64,000 nucleotides of DNA from Paenibacillus sp. PCH8 (GCF_002968835.1 NZ_PKQK01000006.1:1-64000); one strand, 5' to 3'. Counted from the first letter of the stretch, positions 7,342-16,498 are shown. A program made the numbers and translations. The notes: a model not told the origin generated them from the sequence alone.

Positions 7342-9399
7342 TTGAATATCAGTTCCATGATTAAGGGATTATTGGGAGATAGTAAGCCCGGGAATGCCAA
7401 GCCGCTTGAATTAAAGGAAGGTCAGGTGGTTCGTGGCTCCGTGGTTAGTGTATCCGATGATGGAGGAGATGCGGTTCTGCAGATTCAAGGTGTGCAGGTG
7501 CGCGCCAAATTGGAAACTCCACTCCGTCCGGGTGAGACCACGTTGCTCCAAGTGCAGGCGCCAGGGGAAAATGGCACAACGGTAATGAAACCTATGGCGG
7601 GTACACTTGCTGAGCTGCCACAAGCTTCTTTGAACAACCTGCTTCAGGAGGTAGGCCTGCCGGATACGAAAGGCAACCGGGAACTGTTGCTTGCCATGCA
7701 GCGTAGCGGTTTGCCGCTTACGAAGGATAATGTGGCTTTGGTTCAGAATATGATGACAGCCAAACCTGCACAGGTGCCTGTGGAAGAATGGGTGCAGGCG
7801 ACGGGAATTGCTTTTCAGCGTGGCCTCCCGGTTACGGCCGAAACGGTAAAAGGATTACACCAGACGGTGTTTGGTCCACCACTGCATCAGTTGTTAAGTG
7901 GATTGGCTGATCAGTTGGAAACGTTGCTAACCCAAACGACGGGGAAACTGGCAACGGGCGGGGAACAATCTGCTACGATGAAACCAGCTATAATGGCTGG
8001 AGTACCTGCCCTGCTGAATGCAGCGCAGACGGAAGAGGCATTGGCTACATCAGGTAACGGTCGCCAAGTACCTGGGACCGTTACAGCTGGCTTGGCAACG
8101 CAACAAGGTCAGGGAACAGTGGCAGGAGCTGTTTCAGTGGCTGAGGGCGGGGCAGAGAATACGGCTGCTGTCGTAAAAGGAAGTGCACAGACCGGTGGAA
8201 GCACTGGAAATGCTGAAGCCGGTATGAAGGCAGGAGCCAGCAACGTTGAAACGGCTGGCAAGGGTGGAGTGGGTATTCCGTCTGGAACCGGAATACCTGG
8301 TGAGAGCCCGCGTGGGGCTGGCGCGGGGCAAGTTGGGGGCCGCCCAGGTGCAACAGGGGCGGCCGTTGAATCTGCGGCTGGCCGCGTAAGTGCAGGCCAG
8401 CCTGAAGCAGGCACAGCCGGCCGGACTGATGGCCGCGCTGAAACGCCTGCTGCTGCGGCGACTCCGTCCGCAGCAGGTCAGGCAGCGCCAGCAGCGCCTA
8501 CGGCAGCGCAGCTGGCGCCTAAGCTGCTGGCGCTGCTGGACGCACTGCGCAGCGCGTCCACTGCCGCACCGGTACAGCCTGGTGCGGTAGCACAGGCCGC
8601 CCCTGCATCGCAGGGCGGCCAGGTGGCTGCGGCTGCCGGAGGCGTGCCGCAGCCGTTGCCAGCCGGCGCTGATGCGCCGCCGGCTGGCGGTAGTGCCGCC
8701 GCACCTGCGGGAGCAGCGGCGGTGCACGCGCCTGTCACCCACGAGGGGGACCCGTGGGTGGGGCGCGTGCTGAAGCTGCTCGGTGCAGAGCACGAGCAGC
8801 AGGCCGTTCACGGCGCGGCAGCGCAGCCGCGCGTGGGAGAAGCGGCGGGTCCTGCGAACGCGGACACGCTGAAGGGCTTGCTGCTGCAGCTTGCCAGCAG
8901 CGATGGTGCTCCTGCGGCGCTCAAGGATGCCGCAGGACAGGCCGTGCAATATCTGACAGGTCAGCAGTTATTGCTGACAACGGATCGCAGTGCCACATTT
9001 GCACAGATGCACTGGTTCATTCCCATTACCGGACCGGATGGGGAAGAAACAGCTTCTGTTCAGATTCAGTCACGCCGCGGACCACGCGGAGAACTCGATG
9101 CATCCAATTGTCGCCTCTGGTTCGATCTGGATATGAAAAGTCTTGGACCTACATTGGTAGATGTGCATGTGGTTAACAACATTGTCAGTCTGCGTGTTCT
9201 GAATGACCGAGAAGGGATGGGTCCGCTTCTAGAGAGTGGACGAGAGGTAATCCATCAGGCATTGGACAAGCTGGGCTACCAATTGCTAACCTTCAAGGCG
9301 GAACCGTGGCCTGTGGGCCAGGAACCGGGTGCGGAACGGAAAATGACGGCCTCGGACTACAGTCCCGAACGATACAAAGGGGTGGACTTGAAGGTATGA
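7342..9399 (+). CDS. FliK-like protein, YlqG type
   Basis: A 685-residue protein in the position of B. subtilis ylqG. The N-terminal part (about 1-90) looks like an OB/SH3-type beta domain (VVRGSVVSVSDD, VQVRAKLETPL). The middle, especially residues 310-520, is low-complexity sequence rich in Ala, Gly, Pro and Gln. The C-terminal 140 residues resemble the FliK hook-length-control C-domain (MHWFIPI, VDVHVVNNIVSLRVLNDRE). Family function outside the flagellar operon is unknown. It overlaps the next gene by ATGA and that gene is FlhB-like, so I infer that they work together. The DNA of the middle part is much richer in G+C than its neighbours. Confidence 0.75.
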   Translation: MNISSMIKGLLGDSKPGNAKPLELKEGQVVRGSVVSVSDDGGDAVLQIQGVQVRAKLETPLRPGETTLLQVQAPGENGTTVMKPMAGTLAELPQASLNNLLQEVGLPDTKGNRELLLAMQRSGLPLTKDNVALVQNMMTAKPAQVPVEEWVQATGIAFQRGLPVTAETVKGLHQTVFGPPLHQLLSGLADQLETLLTQTTGKLATGGEQSATMKPAIMAGVPALLNAAQTEEALATSGNGRQVPGTVTAGLATQQGQGTVAGAVSVAEGGAENTAAVVKGSAQTGGSTGNAEAGMKAGASNVETAGKGGVGIPSGTGIPGESPRGAGAGQVGGRPGATGAAVESAAGRVSAGQPEAGTAGRTDGRAETPAAAATPSAAGQAAPAAPTAAQLAPKLLALLDALRSASTAAPVQPGAVAQAAPASQGGQVAAAAGGVPQPLPAGADAPPAGGSAAAPAGAAAVHAPVTHEGDPWVGRVLKLLGAEHEQQAVHGAAAQPRVGEAAGPANADTLKGLLLQLASSDGAPAALKDAAGQAVQYLTGQQLLLTTDRSATFAQMHWFIPITGPDGEETASVQIQSRRGPRGELDASNCRLWFDLDMKSLGPTLVDVHVVNNIVSLRVLNDREGMGPLLESGREVIHQALDKLGYQLLTFKAEPWPVGQEPGAERKMTASDYSPERYKGVDLKV

Positions 9400-9707
9400 A
9401 AGACGATTCGTCACAACCGGATCTGCTCTCCAAAAAGGCAGTTGCCCTTAAATACGTTCCTGGAGAGAGCGAAGCACCCGTTGTTGTAGCAAAGGGACGC
9501 GGCAAAGTGGCAGAAGCTATTCTGGATAAAGCCAAGGAAAACGGTGTGCCTGTTCAGGAGGATGCAGCGCTTGTGGAAGTGCTCTCCAAGTTGGATCTGG
9601 ATGAACAAATTCCAGCTGAACTGTATCAACTGGTGGCGGAGGTTCTAACTTATGTCTACCGTGCAGATCGACTGGCCTCGGAACGTAAAGAAGGCGAATC
9701 ATGGTAG
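9396..9707 (+). CDS. FlhB C-terminal-domain-like protein (YlqH type)
   Basis: A 103-residue protein matching only the cytoplasmic C-terminal domain of FlhB: KYVPGESEAPVVVAKGRG, then AILDKAKENGVPV and IPAELYQLVAEVLTYVYR. Compare IPADLFQAVAEVLAYVYK in the real FlhB at 41183-42265. The NPTH autocleavage motif of FlhB is absent. The ATG overlaps the stop of the FliK-like gene (ATGA), so the two are translationally coupled. In flagella FliK and FlhB-C form the export specificity switch. A duplicate pair away from the operon suggests a related but undefined role. Confidence 0.82.
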   Translation: MKDDSSQPDLLSKKAVALKYVPGESEAPVVVAKGRGKVAEAILDKAKENGVPVQEDAALVEVLSKLDLDEQIPAELYQLVAEVLTYVYRADRLASERKEGESW

Positions 9708-10099
9708 AGAGAAGAACAGGTCCGGCGCCTGGATTGAAGCTCACACGGCAGCAGAAAGGCCAATTAGGTGAAGAGGCTGCTTGTTGCTGGTTGCGGGAGA
9801 ACGACTATCGGATTATCAGACGGAACTGGCGTTGCCGCAGCGGTGAGATTGACATCATTGCTTCCTGTGAAGGTCTGCTTGTTTTTGTTGAAGTCCGAAG
9901 CAGAAGCGGAGCCTCTCAATATGGTACACCTCAGGAATCGGTCGATATGCGTAAAATGCAGCAGGTGCGTTCAACCGCATCCGTTTATTTACAAATGACG
10001 GGAAAGACGGATATTCAGATCCGTTTTGATGTAATTGCCGTGATGCTTGATAAAGCAGGAGTAACCTTATCAGTGAATCATATTGTTAATGCCTTTTGA
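9701..10099 (+). CDS. yraN: UPF0102 / YraN family nuclease-like protein
   Basis: A 132-residue protein of the YraN family, which has an endonuclease-like fold. GEIDIIA followed by VFVEVRSR at about residues 47-67 supplies the D-(x)n-ExK-like active site, here ending in R-S-R. Precise function is unknown. It overlaps the FlhB-like gene by 7 bases, so rnhB, the FliK-like gene, the FlhB-like gene and yraN form one transcription unit. Confidence 0.9.
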   Translation: MVERRTGPAPGLKLTRQQKGQLGEEAACCWLRENDYRIIRRNWRCRSGEIDIIASCEGLLVFVEVRSRSGASQYGTPQESVDMRKMQQVRSTASVYLQMTGKTDIQIRFDVIAVMLDKAGVTLSVNHIVNAF

Positions 10100-10173
10100 G
10101 GGTATCGTCAAGGGGCTGTCTCAAAAGCACTACAAAAGAATATGGGCGAAAAACCATAACATCAACGCATGAA

Positions 10174-10220
10174 AAAGGGACGAAGCAGAGATTCATTCTG
10201 CCTTGTCCCTTTGTGTTTTG
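10174..10220 (+). terminator. Terminator after yraN
   Basis: AAAGGGAC at 10174-10181 pairs with GTCCCTTT at 10205-10212, with a partly paired interior, followed by a T-rich stretch. Confidence 0.65.
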
Positions 10221-10278
10221 TTGTTGACCCTCAGATTTCAAAACAGTTCTGATATTGCTACATGTATTGGTAACTTGT

Positions 10279-10446
10279 TCATTCAGACTGTCGGGAAATT
10301 ATCCACTGATACCTGCTCCAATCTGCCCCGATGTCACGAATAACTCTGCATTCCTCGGAATTCTTGTAATATGCGTATAATTCCCTACCGGTGGCTGGCA
10401 TATTCGATGGATTTTTTCTGGTGATCTTATCGTTCTTCATGTTCAT
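10279..10446 (-). CDS. Small hypothetical protein, 55 residues
   Basis: This frame reads MNMKNDKITRKNPSNMPATG, then RELYAYYKNSEECRVIRDIG and ADWSRYQWIISRQSE. The mixed, balanced composition looks coding, although the frame is short. I do not recognise a family. Its ATG overlaps the TAA of the upstream minus-strand frame (TAATG). There is no strong ribosome-binding site. Without a start codon the frame would extend a further 10 codons upstream to a TAG. It may be the 3' part of a single gene broken by a one-base slip in the A5 run upstream. Confidence 0.4.
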   Translation of the reverse strand: MNMKNDKITRKNPSNMPATGRELYAYYKNSEECRVIRDIGADWSRYQWIISRQSE

Positions 10447-10631
10447 TACTTCGTCTTCGTCATTCCTAAGATTTTTCTACGGTATTCCCTCGTTTTCATC
10501 TCCATTTGGATAGACTTCACCCTTGGACTAGATTCTAGAAAAAGACCTAAGTGGAATATCCATATCCCGAAGATATAAACGCAAGTGATTTTTTCTTCAT
10601 GATTGGATGCTTCTCCCTTCTTAGATGACAT
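10446..10631 (-). CDS. Small hypothetical protein, 61 residues (possibly 5' part of a broken gene)
   Basis: A minus-strand frame from ATG at 10631. It has a hydrophilic start (MSSKKGEASNHEEK), a hydrophobic stretch at about residues 15-33 (ITCVYIFGIWIFHLGLFL), then a basic tail ending EYRRKILGMTKTK. No family is recognised and no clear ribosome-binding site is visible. One added A in the A5 run near its end would fuse it to the following 55-residue frame. Either a two-gene cassette or one frameshifted gene is possible, and so is chance. Confidence 0.25.
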   Translation of the reverse strand: MSSKKGEASNHEEKITCVYIFGIWIFHLGLFLESSPRVKSIQMEMKTREYRRKILGMTKTK

Positions 10632-10842
10632 GATTCTCTGGATTACTGAATTATATTTAAAACCATATCATGGGTCAAACAATCGTCTGACTTCCCTTTG
10701 AATCTCTTGAACAGTAGGGTGTATAATCATGAGTGTAATGTGGAGTTGTATCTTTTTCTTGTCATAAACTAAACGAACTGTACAAGGTCGCGAGCTATTG
10801 TTGCGATTGCAAATCATATTATATAAACAGGAGGTACGGCCG
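10632..10842. other. Upstream region of nitroreductase gene
   Basis: About 210 bases with the promoter at 10698-10727 and a leader of roughly 110 bases to the nitroreductase start. I see no other feature. Confidence 0.5.
10698..10727 (+). promoter_or_regulatory. Sigma-A type promoter of nitroreductase gene
   Basis: TTGAAT at 10698-10703, an 18-base spacer, and a perfect TATAAT at 10722-10727. Confidence 0.65.
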
Positions 10843-11394
10843 ATGAGTAAAACTACGAAAACAAGTAATGAAGTCAGAGAGGCGATTCAAAATCGTCGCA
10901 CAGTGAAAAAATTCAAAAAAGAAGCTGTTCCAACACAGCAGATTGTGGAATTGCTGGACACGGCAGTCTGGGCTCCTAACCATAAATTACGTGAACCCTG
11001 GAGATTTTTGTTGTTTACCGGGAATGGACGGAAGAAGCTGGCTGAGGCTATTGACGCAGAAATGGGAGATGACAATAAATTCTCAGCCAATATTATGCAA
11101 GTGCCTGCTGTATTACTTGTCGTTCTGGAAGAAGATCCAAGACAGAATATTTGGGATGAGGATTACGCCGCAGTAAGTGCATTAGTTCAGAACTTTATGC
11201 TTGCAGCCTGGAGCGAAGAGATCGGTACGTTCTGGGTAACCAAACCATTCTTATACGCCCCAAAATTCCGTAAACCTCTTGGGATTGAAGCCGGTGAGAA
11301 GATTGTAGGCATGATCTATATGGGATATCCTGATGTAATTCCTTCTGCCAAAGAACGCACCCCAGCCAAAGAGAAACTGACTTTATTCGAATAA
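10843..11394 (+). CDS. Nitroreductase family protein (FMN-dependent)
   Basis: A 183-residue nitroreductase-fold oxidoreductase. RRTVKKFKKEAVP near the N-terminus matches the phosphate-binding start of the family, followed by LLDTAVWAPNHKLREPWRF and a C-terminal half ending in GEKIVGMIYMGYPD. Members use FMN and NAD(P)H on nitro compounds, quinones or thiolated substrates; the substrate here is unknown. The ATG at 10843 lies behind CAGGAGG. An upstream in-frame start at 10798 has no such site. It is monocistronic, with its own promoter and terminator. Confidence 0.9.
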   Translation: MSKTTKTSNEVREAIQNRRTVKKFKKEAVPTQQIVELLDTAVWAPNHKLREPWRFLLFTGNGRKKLAEAIDAEMGDDNKFSANIMQVPAVLLVVLEEDPRQNIWDEDYAAVSALVQNFMLAAWSEEIGTFWVTKPFLYAPKFRKPLGIEAGEKIVGMIYMGYPDVIPSAKERTPAKEKLTLFE

Positions 11395-11441
11395 TTGAAT
11401 TATCGTAACGATTAGCTATACAAGTTTGTCTGTTACATGAC

Positions 11442-11494
11442 AAAAAAGTACAAGTTCCTTTCTTCTTGGAAGAGAGTCACTTGTACTTTTTTGT
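11442..11494. terminator. Bidirectional terminator between nitroreductase gene and comM
   Basis: AAAAAAGTACAAGT and ACTTGTACTTTTTT are exact inverse complements. With T tracts on both strands it can end the nitroreductase transcript on plus and the comM transcript on minus. Confidence 0.88.
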
Positions 11495-11624
11495 CGTTAT
11501 TTTTGTACCGGTATTATAAAACCTGCATGAGATCTCGCCGGACTGGACTCTACGGTCTAAAGGTTAATGCTTAGAACAAAGCCTTTTACTAGTCTAGACT
11601 ATGCCTGTCCTCCCTCCACAAGCT

Positions 11625-13234
11625 TCAAAATAAATTAAGATCCAATTGACGATATTGTATGGCTTCAGCCACATGAGCTGTTACAACTTCCCCTTCATGG
11701 TCCAGATCTGCAATCGTCTGTGCCATCTTGATTATTCGATCATGTGCACGCATGCTAAGGTTCAAAGTTTGCAGTGTTTGCTGTAACAGATCGTCTGCTT
11801 CCTGGGGAAGACGGATGGTTCGTCGCAGAAGAGTACCTGAAAGCTGGCTATTCCAGCGAACTGAACTTTTGGCATAGCGCGCAGCCTGGATTTGATGAGC
11901 GTGAATGACTTTGGCCTGCATTTCCGCTGACGAAGGAGAGGCAGCTGATTTGCGCCATTCGCCTGGTGGAGGAACTTCGACCTGGAGATCGATGCGGTCA
12001 AGCAAGGGTCCTGAAATTTTGGCTCGGTACGCGGCAACACGGGCAGGACTGCATATGCAGCGTTGCTCCTCCGAATGAGCGGACAGATACCCGCAGGGGC
12101 AAGGATTCATGGAACATGCGAGCATGAATTGGGCTGGAAAAGTGAATGCTGCCCGCGCTCGGCTAATCGTGACTGTGCGATCTTCTAGAGGTTGTCTTAA
12201 TACCTCCAGCACTTGGCGCTGAAACTCCGGCAGTTCATCCAGAAACAATATGCCCGGTGGGCCAGGCTCACTTCACCCGGTTTCGGAATGGCTCCGCCTC
12301 CAATCAGACCAGATGTGGATATCGTGTGATGTGGGGAGCGAAAAGGTCTGTCCGTAATCAGACCTTGGGGAGCTTCTTTCAACTTGCCTGCGGCACTTAA
12401 TACTTTGGTTACTTCCAGCGCTTCATCTTCTGACAAAGGAGGGAGAATCGTTGGCAATCGCTTGATTAACATCGTTTTGCCCGTGCCTGGTGGACCAACG
12501 AGCATTATGTTATGCATGCCTGCCGCAGCAATCATAAGAGCACGTTTTACATGATGCTGCCCAAGAACATCACTATAGTCATCTCCAAATAATGGTGTTT
12601 GTCTCGAACTTATATCCGCCAACTTTTGAGTCTTATCTGTTATAAGAGCAGTAAGGTGAGCATAACTTTTCAACACGACTGGTGCTGCATTAGCTTTATT
12701 TGGTACTCCAGTAGAAGTCGTAGATTGATCTGTTTTTTTCGGTGCGATATCATGCAGATGTCGAATACCAAATACCTGAATGCCACGAATCAGTGACGCC
12801 TCCTCCAAGTTATCAAAAGGAAGGAGCACTGAAGTGAAGCCCTGTCGTTTGGCCAAGTCCACCATGGATAAAATGCCGGGAACTGATCTGATCGTACCGT
12901 CTAGTGCCAGTTCTCCAACCACCAATGTCCGTTCCTGAGGAGGGAGTACAATTTGACCGCTTGTCATAAGTAAACCAATAGCAATTGCCAAATCGAAGGA
13001 AGACCCCTCTTTGCGCAGATCAGCTGGGGCCAGATTAATTGTAATCCGCTGCAATGGATACTGGTAACCACAGTTTTTAATGGCAGCCCGAACACGTTCA
13101 ACGGCCTCGCGAATGGCTGAATCCGGTAATCCGATAATAGCCGTCTGTGGCAGACCATTGGATAAATCGGTCTCCACTTCAATCAGGACGCCATCAATTC
13201 CATACAGACACGCACTGTGCAATTTTCCGTACAT
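11625..13234 (-). pseudogene. comM: ComM/YifB family Mg-chelatase-like AAA+ ATPase, single-base frameshift
   Basis: The two halves together are a complete ComM/YifB protein (about 536 residues). The N-terminal part starts MYGKLHSACLYGIDG at 13234 behind GAGGTG and includes the Lon-like fold and Walker A GPPGTGKT. The C-terminal part starts FLDELPEFQRQVLEVLRQPL and includes Walker B, arginine-finger regions and the cysteine motif SMNPCPCGY. The frame breaks at the run CCC at 12253-12255 on plus (GGG on minus). One more G would give AHRGILFLDELPEF, the family sequence. ComM aids branch migration during natural transformation. I chose 13234 because the upstream ATG at 13276 has no ribosome-binding site. 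Confidence 0.9.
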
Positions 13235-13524
13235 AACAAAGAAACACCTCACTCGATTCTTGACTCCGCATAACACGGGCCAGTCTACGAATTAAGGTGC
13301 TTCCTCAGCTTCTACTAAGCATTTTATATAAAAGGAATCTTGGAGTCAACCTGTCGTTATCTCCGCTATATTAGTTTTGTAAAATATAATTTGTTAAAAT
13401 TAAATTGAAGTATAAAATCATTTGTGCTCAATTATTCTGTTTTTTTTCTATTTTGTGATAAGATAGATTTATAATTCCTGATTATTAAGGAATAGAATGT
13501 ACAATAGGCAGGTGAGAAAGACAT

Positions 13525-13979
13525 ATGCAGACTGAAAGTTTGAAGTTGGATAACCAATTATGCTTTGCCATATACGCTTGTTCACGTGAGATTACGAAGA
13601 TGTACCAGCCCTATCTGGAGGTGCTCGGCGTAACGTATTCCCAATATCTGGTTCTGATGGTGTTATGGGAACGTGAAGAATGCACGGTTAAGGAGATCGG
13701 GGAAGCGCTATATCTCGATTCGGGAACGTTGACACCACTTCTCAAACGCTTGCAGACAGCAGGGCATATTAATCGCGAACGCTCGGCTCAGGATGAACGA
13801 AAAGTATTAATTACACTAACCGACTCCGGTCGTGAACTTCGAAACAAGGCTTTGTCCATACCTGCATCCATTCAGGGGACGCATGCCTAAACAGCACAGA
13901 GTTTGAAGCTTTACTCGGTCAGTTCAAAGGGTTACTGGAAAAGGTCCACGAAACCAACGTTAATACAGCCAAAAAATGA
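13525..13979 (+). pseudogene. ohrR: OhrR-type MarR family peroxide sensor, single-base frameshift
   Basis: The intact part (13525-13890, 121 residues) is an OhrR-like winged-helix regulator. It has the redox cysteine in DNQLCFAIYA, YSQYLVLMVLWE, and the DNA-binding YLDSGTLTPLLKRL with the DERKVLITLT wing. It ends early because the run GGGG at 13875-13878 has one G too few. One more G restores QGDACLNSTEFEALLGQFKG and the rest of the last helix to TGA at 13977-13979, about 151 residues, normal for OhrR. OhrR represses an organic hydroperoxide reductase gene (ohrA), and no ohrA lies nearby. The start ATG follows GGCAGGTGAGAAAG. Confidence 0.88.
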
Positions 13980-14001
13980 AAAAAATACCTTCTCTTCAAA
14001 G

Positions 14002-14029
14002 AAAACCTCAGCTTTTTAGCTGGGGTTTT
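14002..14029 (+). terminator. Terminator after ohrR
   Basis: AAAACCTCAGCT and AGCTGGGGTTTT form a stem with a TTTT loop and end in a T tract. Confidence 0.82.
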
Positions 14030-14106
14030 CCCATTTTTATCCAAACATTCACATTTTGGGATCATATCCATATCAAAATGCTGTCTATTAAACATTACTT
14101 TTTTAA

Positions 14107-14120
14107 GGAAAGCGTTTTAA
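14107..14120 (+). promoter_or_regulatory. Candidate cre (CcpA) site upstream of sucC
   Basis: GGAAAGCGTTTTAA matches the CcpA operator consensus TGAAARCGYTTTCA at 12 of 14 positions, counting the degenerate ones. It lies just upstream of a possible extended -10 (TACAAT, 14129-14134). Carbon-catabolite control of a TCA-cycle operon would make sense; this is inference. Confidence 0.45.
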
Positions 14121-14225
14121 AAACGTGTTACAATGAATTGGGTTTAAGTGAAAATAGTCAACATTTGTCTTTTGTTAGTCTACCAGCCCGCCTTGTTGCA
14201 GTCATGTTGATAGGAGGATTCGAGA

Positions 14226-15386
14226 ATGAATATCCATGAATATCAAGGAAAAGAATTACTGAAACAGTATGGGGTTACCGTTCCAAACGGAAAGGTTGCT
14301 TATACAGTCGATGAAGCGGTTGCGGCCGCAGAGGCACTGGGCAGTCCGGTGACTGTCGTTAAAGCGCAAATTCACGCAGGTGGCCGGGGTAAAGCCGGTG
14401 GCGTGAAAGTGGCGAAGAGCATGGATGAAGTTCGTGCCTATGCTTCCGAAATTTTGGGCAAAGTATTGGTGACACACCAAACTGGACCTGAAGGTAAAGA
14501 AGTGAAGCGTCTTTTGATTGAAGAAGGATGCGATATCCGCAAAGAGTATTATGTGGGTGTTGTTGTGGATCGTGCCACAGGCCGTGTTGTTATGATGGCT
14601 TCCGAAGAAGGCGGTACGGAGATTGAAGAAGTAGCTGAAGCTACACCTGAGAAAATTTTCAAAGAAATTATTGACCCTGCAATTGGTTTACAAGTGTTCC
14701 AAGCACGTAAATTGGCATACAGCATTCAGATTCCGAATGAACTGGTGAACAAAGCCGTTAAGTTTATGCTCGCACTGTATACTGCTTTTGTCGAGAAAGA
14801 TTGCTCCATTGCCGAGATTAATCCACTTGTTATTACTGGAGATGGAAACGTTATCGCACTGGATGCGAAATTAAACTTTGACTCCAACGCCCTGTTCCGT
14901 CACAAAGACATTTTGGAACTGCGTGACCTGGATGAAGAGGATGAAAAAGAAATCGAAGCTTCCAAATATGACCTCAGCTACATAGCACTTGATGGCAACA
15001 TCGGCTGTATGGTCAATGGTGCGGGACTTGCGATGGCAACGATGGACATCATCAAATACTACGGTGGGGACCCCGCCAACTTCCTTGATGTTGGGGGCGG
15101 TGCAACAACGGAGAAGGTGACTGAAGCGTTCAAAATCATCTTGTCCGATGCCAAAGTAGCTGGGATCTTTGTTAACATTTTCGGTGGTATCATGCGCTGT
15201 GATGTTATTGCCAACGGTGTTGTTGAAGCTGCGAAACAGCTTGGCCTGACCAAACCGCTGGTTGTTCGTCTTGAAGGAACTAACGTGGAGCTGGGCAAAC
15301 AAATTCTGGGTGAGTCTGGCCTGAATATCGTACCTGCTGATTCCATGGCTGATGGTGCACAGAAAATTGTTGCCCTCGTGAAATAA
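14226..15386 (+). CDS. sucC: Succinyl-CoA ligase (ADP-forming) beta subunit
   Basis: A 386-residue SucC. It has an ATP-grasp N-terminal region starting MNIHEYQGKELLKQYGV, with KAQIHAGGRGKAGGV at about residues 46-60, and a C-terminal CoA-ligase domain with NGAGLAMATMDIIKYYGG and NIFGGIMRCD. It works with SucD to turn succinyl-CoA, ADP and phosphate into succinate, CoA and ATP. The ATG follows GATAGGAGG. sucD follows 102 bases later, and the pair sits where it does in B. subtilis. Confidence 0.97.
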   Translation: MNIHEYQGKELLKQYGVTVPNGKVAYTVDEAVAAAEALGSPVTVVKAQIHAGGRGKAGGVKVAKSMDEVRAYASEILGKVLVTHQTGPEGKEVKRLLIEEGCDIRKEYYVGVVVDRATGRVVMMASEEGGTEIEEVAEATPEKIFKEIIDPAIGLQVFQARKLAYSIQIPNELVNKAVKFMLALYTAFVEKDCSIAEINPLVITGDGNVIALDAKLNFDSNALFRHKDILELRDLDEEDEKEIEASKYDLSYIALDGNIGCMVNGAGLAMATMDIIKYYGGDPANFLDVGGGATTEKVTEAFKIILSDAKVAGIFVNIFGGIMRCDVIANGVVEAAKQLGLTKPLVVRLEGTNVELGKQILGESGLNIVPADSMADGAQKIVALVK

Positions 15387-15488
15387 GTTCATTCCTGGGT
15401 AATTTACATCACTACATGATGAAAAATTGCTTTCGTAGTACCGGAGCTGTCCGGGAATTGAAAAATAACCGTTAGGATGTGAAGCAAC

Positions 15489-16418
15489 GTGAGTATTTTG
15501 ATTGATAAAAATACAAAAGTCATTACGCAAGGCATTACGGGTTCAACGGGAATGTTCCACACGAAGGGCGCATTGGACTACGGGACCCAGATGGTAGGCG
15601 GAGTTACACCGGGTAAAGGCGGAACCAAAGTGGATATCACGCTGGAAGACGGTACAGTAGCAAGTCTGCCAGTGTTTAACACTGTGCAGGAAGCGAAAGC
15701 AGCTACAGGCGCAACAGCGAGCGTCATTTACGTTCCTCCTGCATTTGCGGCAGACTCCATTATGGAAGCTGTTGACGCAGAGCTGGACCTCGTGATCTGC
15801 ATTACGGAAGGTATTCCGGTTCTTGACATGATTAAGGTTGACCGTTTCATGGAAGGTAAAGATACCGTCCTGATCGGACCAAACTGTCCAGGTGTCATTA
15901 CACCAGGAGAATGTAAAATCGGTATCATGCCTGGTTATATCCACATGGCAGGGCACGTTGGCGTCGTTTCCCGTAGTGGAACACTGACATACGAAGCTGT
16001 TCATCAGCTGACGACTCGTGGCATCGGACAATCTTCTGCTGTAGGCATCGGGGGAGACCCTGTTAAGGGATCCGAGTTCATTGATATCCTCAAACGATTC
16101 AATGAAGATCCACAGACTCATGCGGTTATTATGATTGGTGAGATCGGTGGTACAGCTGAAGAGGATGCGGCAGATTGGGTACGTGAGAACATGACCAAAC
16201 CGGTCGTTGGTTTCATCGGTGGCGTAACTGCGCCTCCAGGCAAGCGGATGGGTCATGCTGGCGCGATAATCTCTGGCGGTAAAGGTACAGCAAAAGAGAA
16301 AATTGCAAAGCTGGAATCTTGCGGTATCAAAGTAGCACCAACGCCGGCTGAAATGGGTTCGACTTTGGTAAGTGTACTTGAGGAACGTGGTATTTTAAAT
16401 TTGTGCACGACACATTAA
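15489..16418 (+). CDS. sucD: Succinyl-CoA ligase (ADP-forming) alpha subunit
   Basis: A 309-residue SucD. It has a Rossmann CoA-binding domain at the N-terminus (TQGITGSTGMFHTKGALDYG) and the phosphorylated histidine in MGHAGAIISGG (H256). It forms the heterodimer or tetramer with SucC. The start is GTG behind GGATGTGAAG. A strong terminator follows, closing the operon. Confidence 0.97.
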   Translation: MSILIDKNTKVITQGITGSTGMFHTKGALDYGTQMVGGVTPGKGGTKVDITLEDGTVASLPVFNTVQEAKAATGATASVIYVPPAFAADSIMEAVDAELDLVICITEGIPVLDMIKVDRFMEGKDTVLIGPNCPGVITPGECKIGIMPGYIHMAGHVGVVSRSGTLTYEAVHQLTTRGIGQSSAVGIGGDPVKGSEFIDILKRFNEDPQTHAVIMIGEIGGTAEEDAADWVRENMTKPVVGFIGGVTAPPGKRMGHAGAIISGGKGTAKEKIAKLESCGIKVAPTPAEMGSTLVSVLEERGILNLCTTH

Positions 16419-16498
16419 TCCTTTCCCGTTATAATAGAAGAAACGGTTCGGAAATCATGTATTTCTGGTAGACCGACTATTGTGGTTACGGAAAAGGT

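Noticed and set aside
8081..8949. Long reading frames on the minus strand within the FliK-like gene
   Set aside because: They are a by-product of G+C-rich low-complexity sequence on the coding strand and have no ribosome-binding sites or family features.
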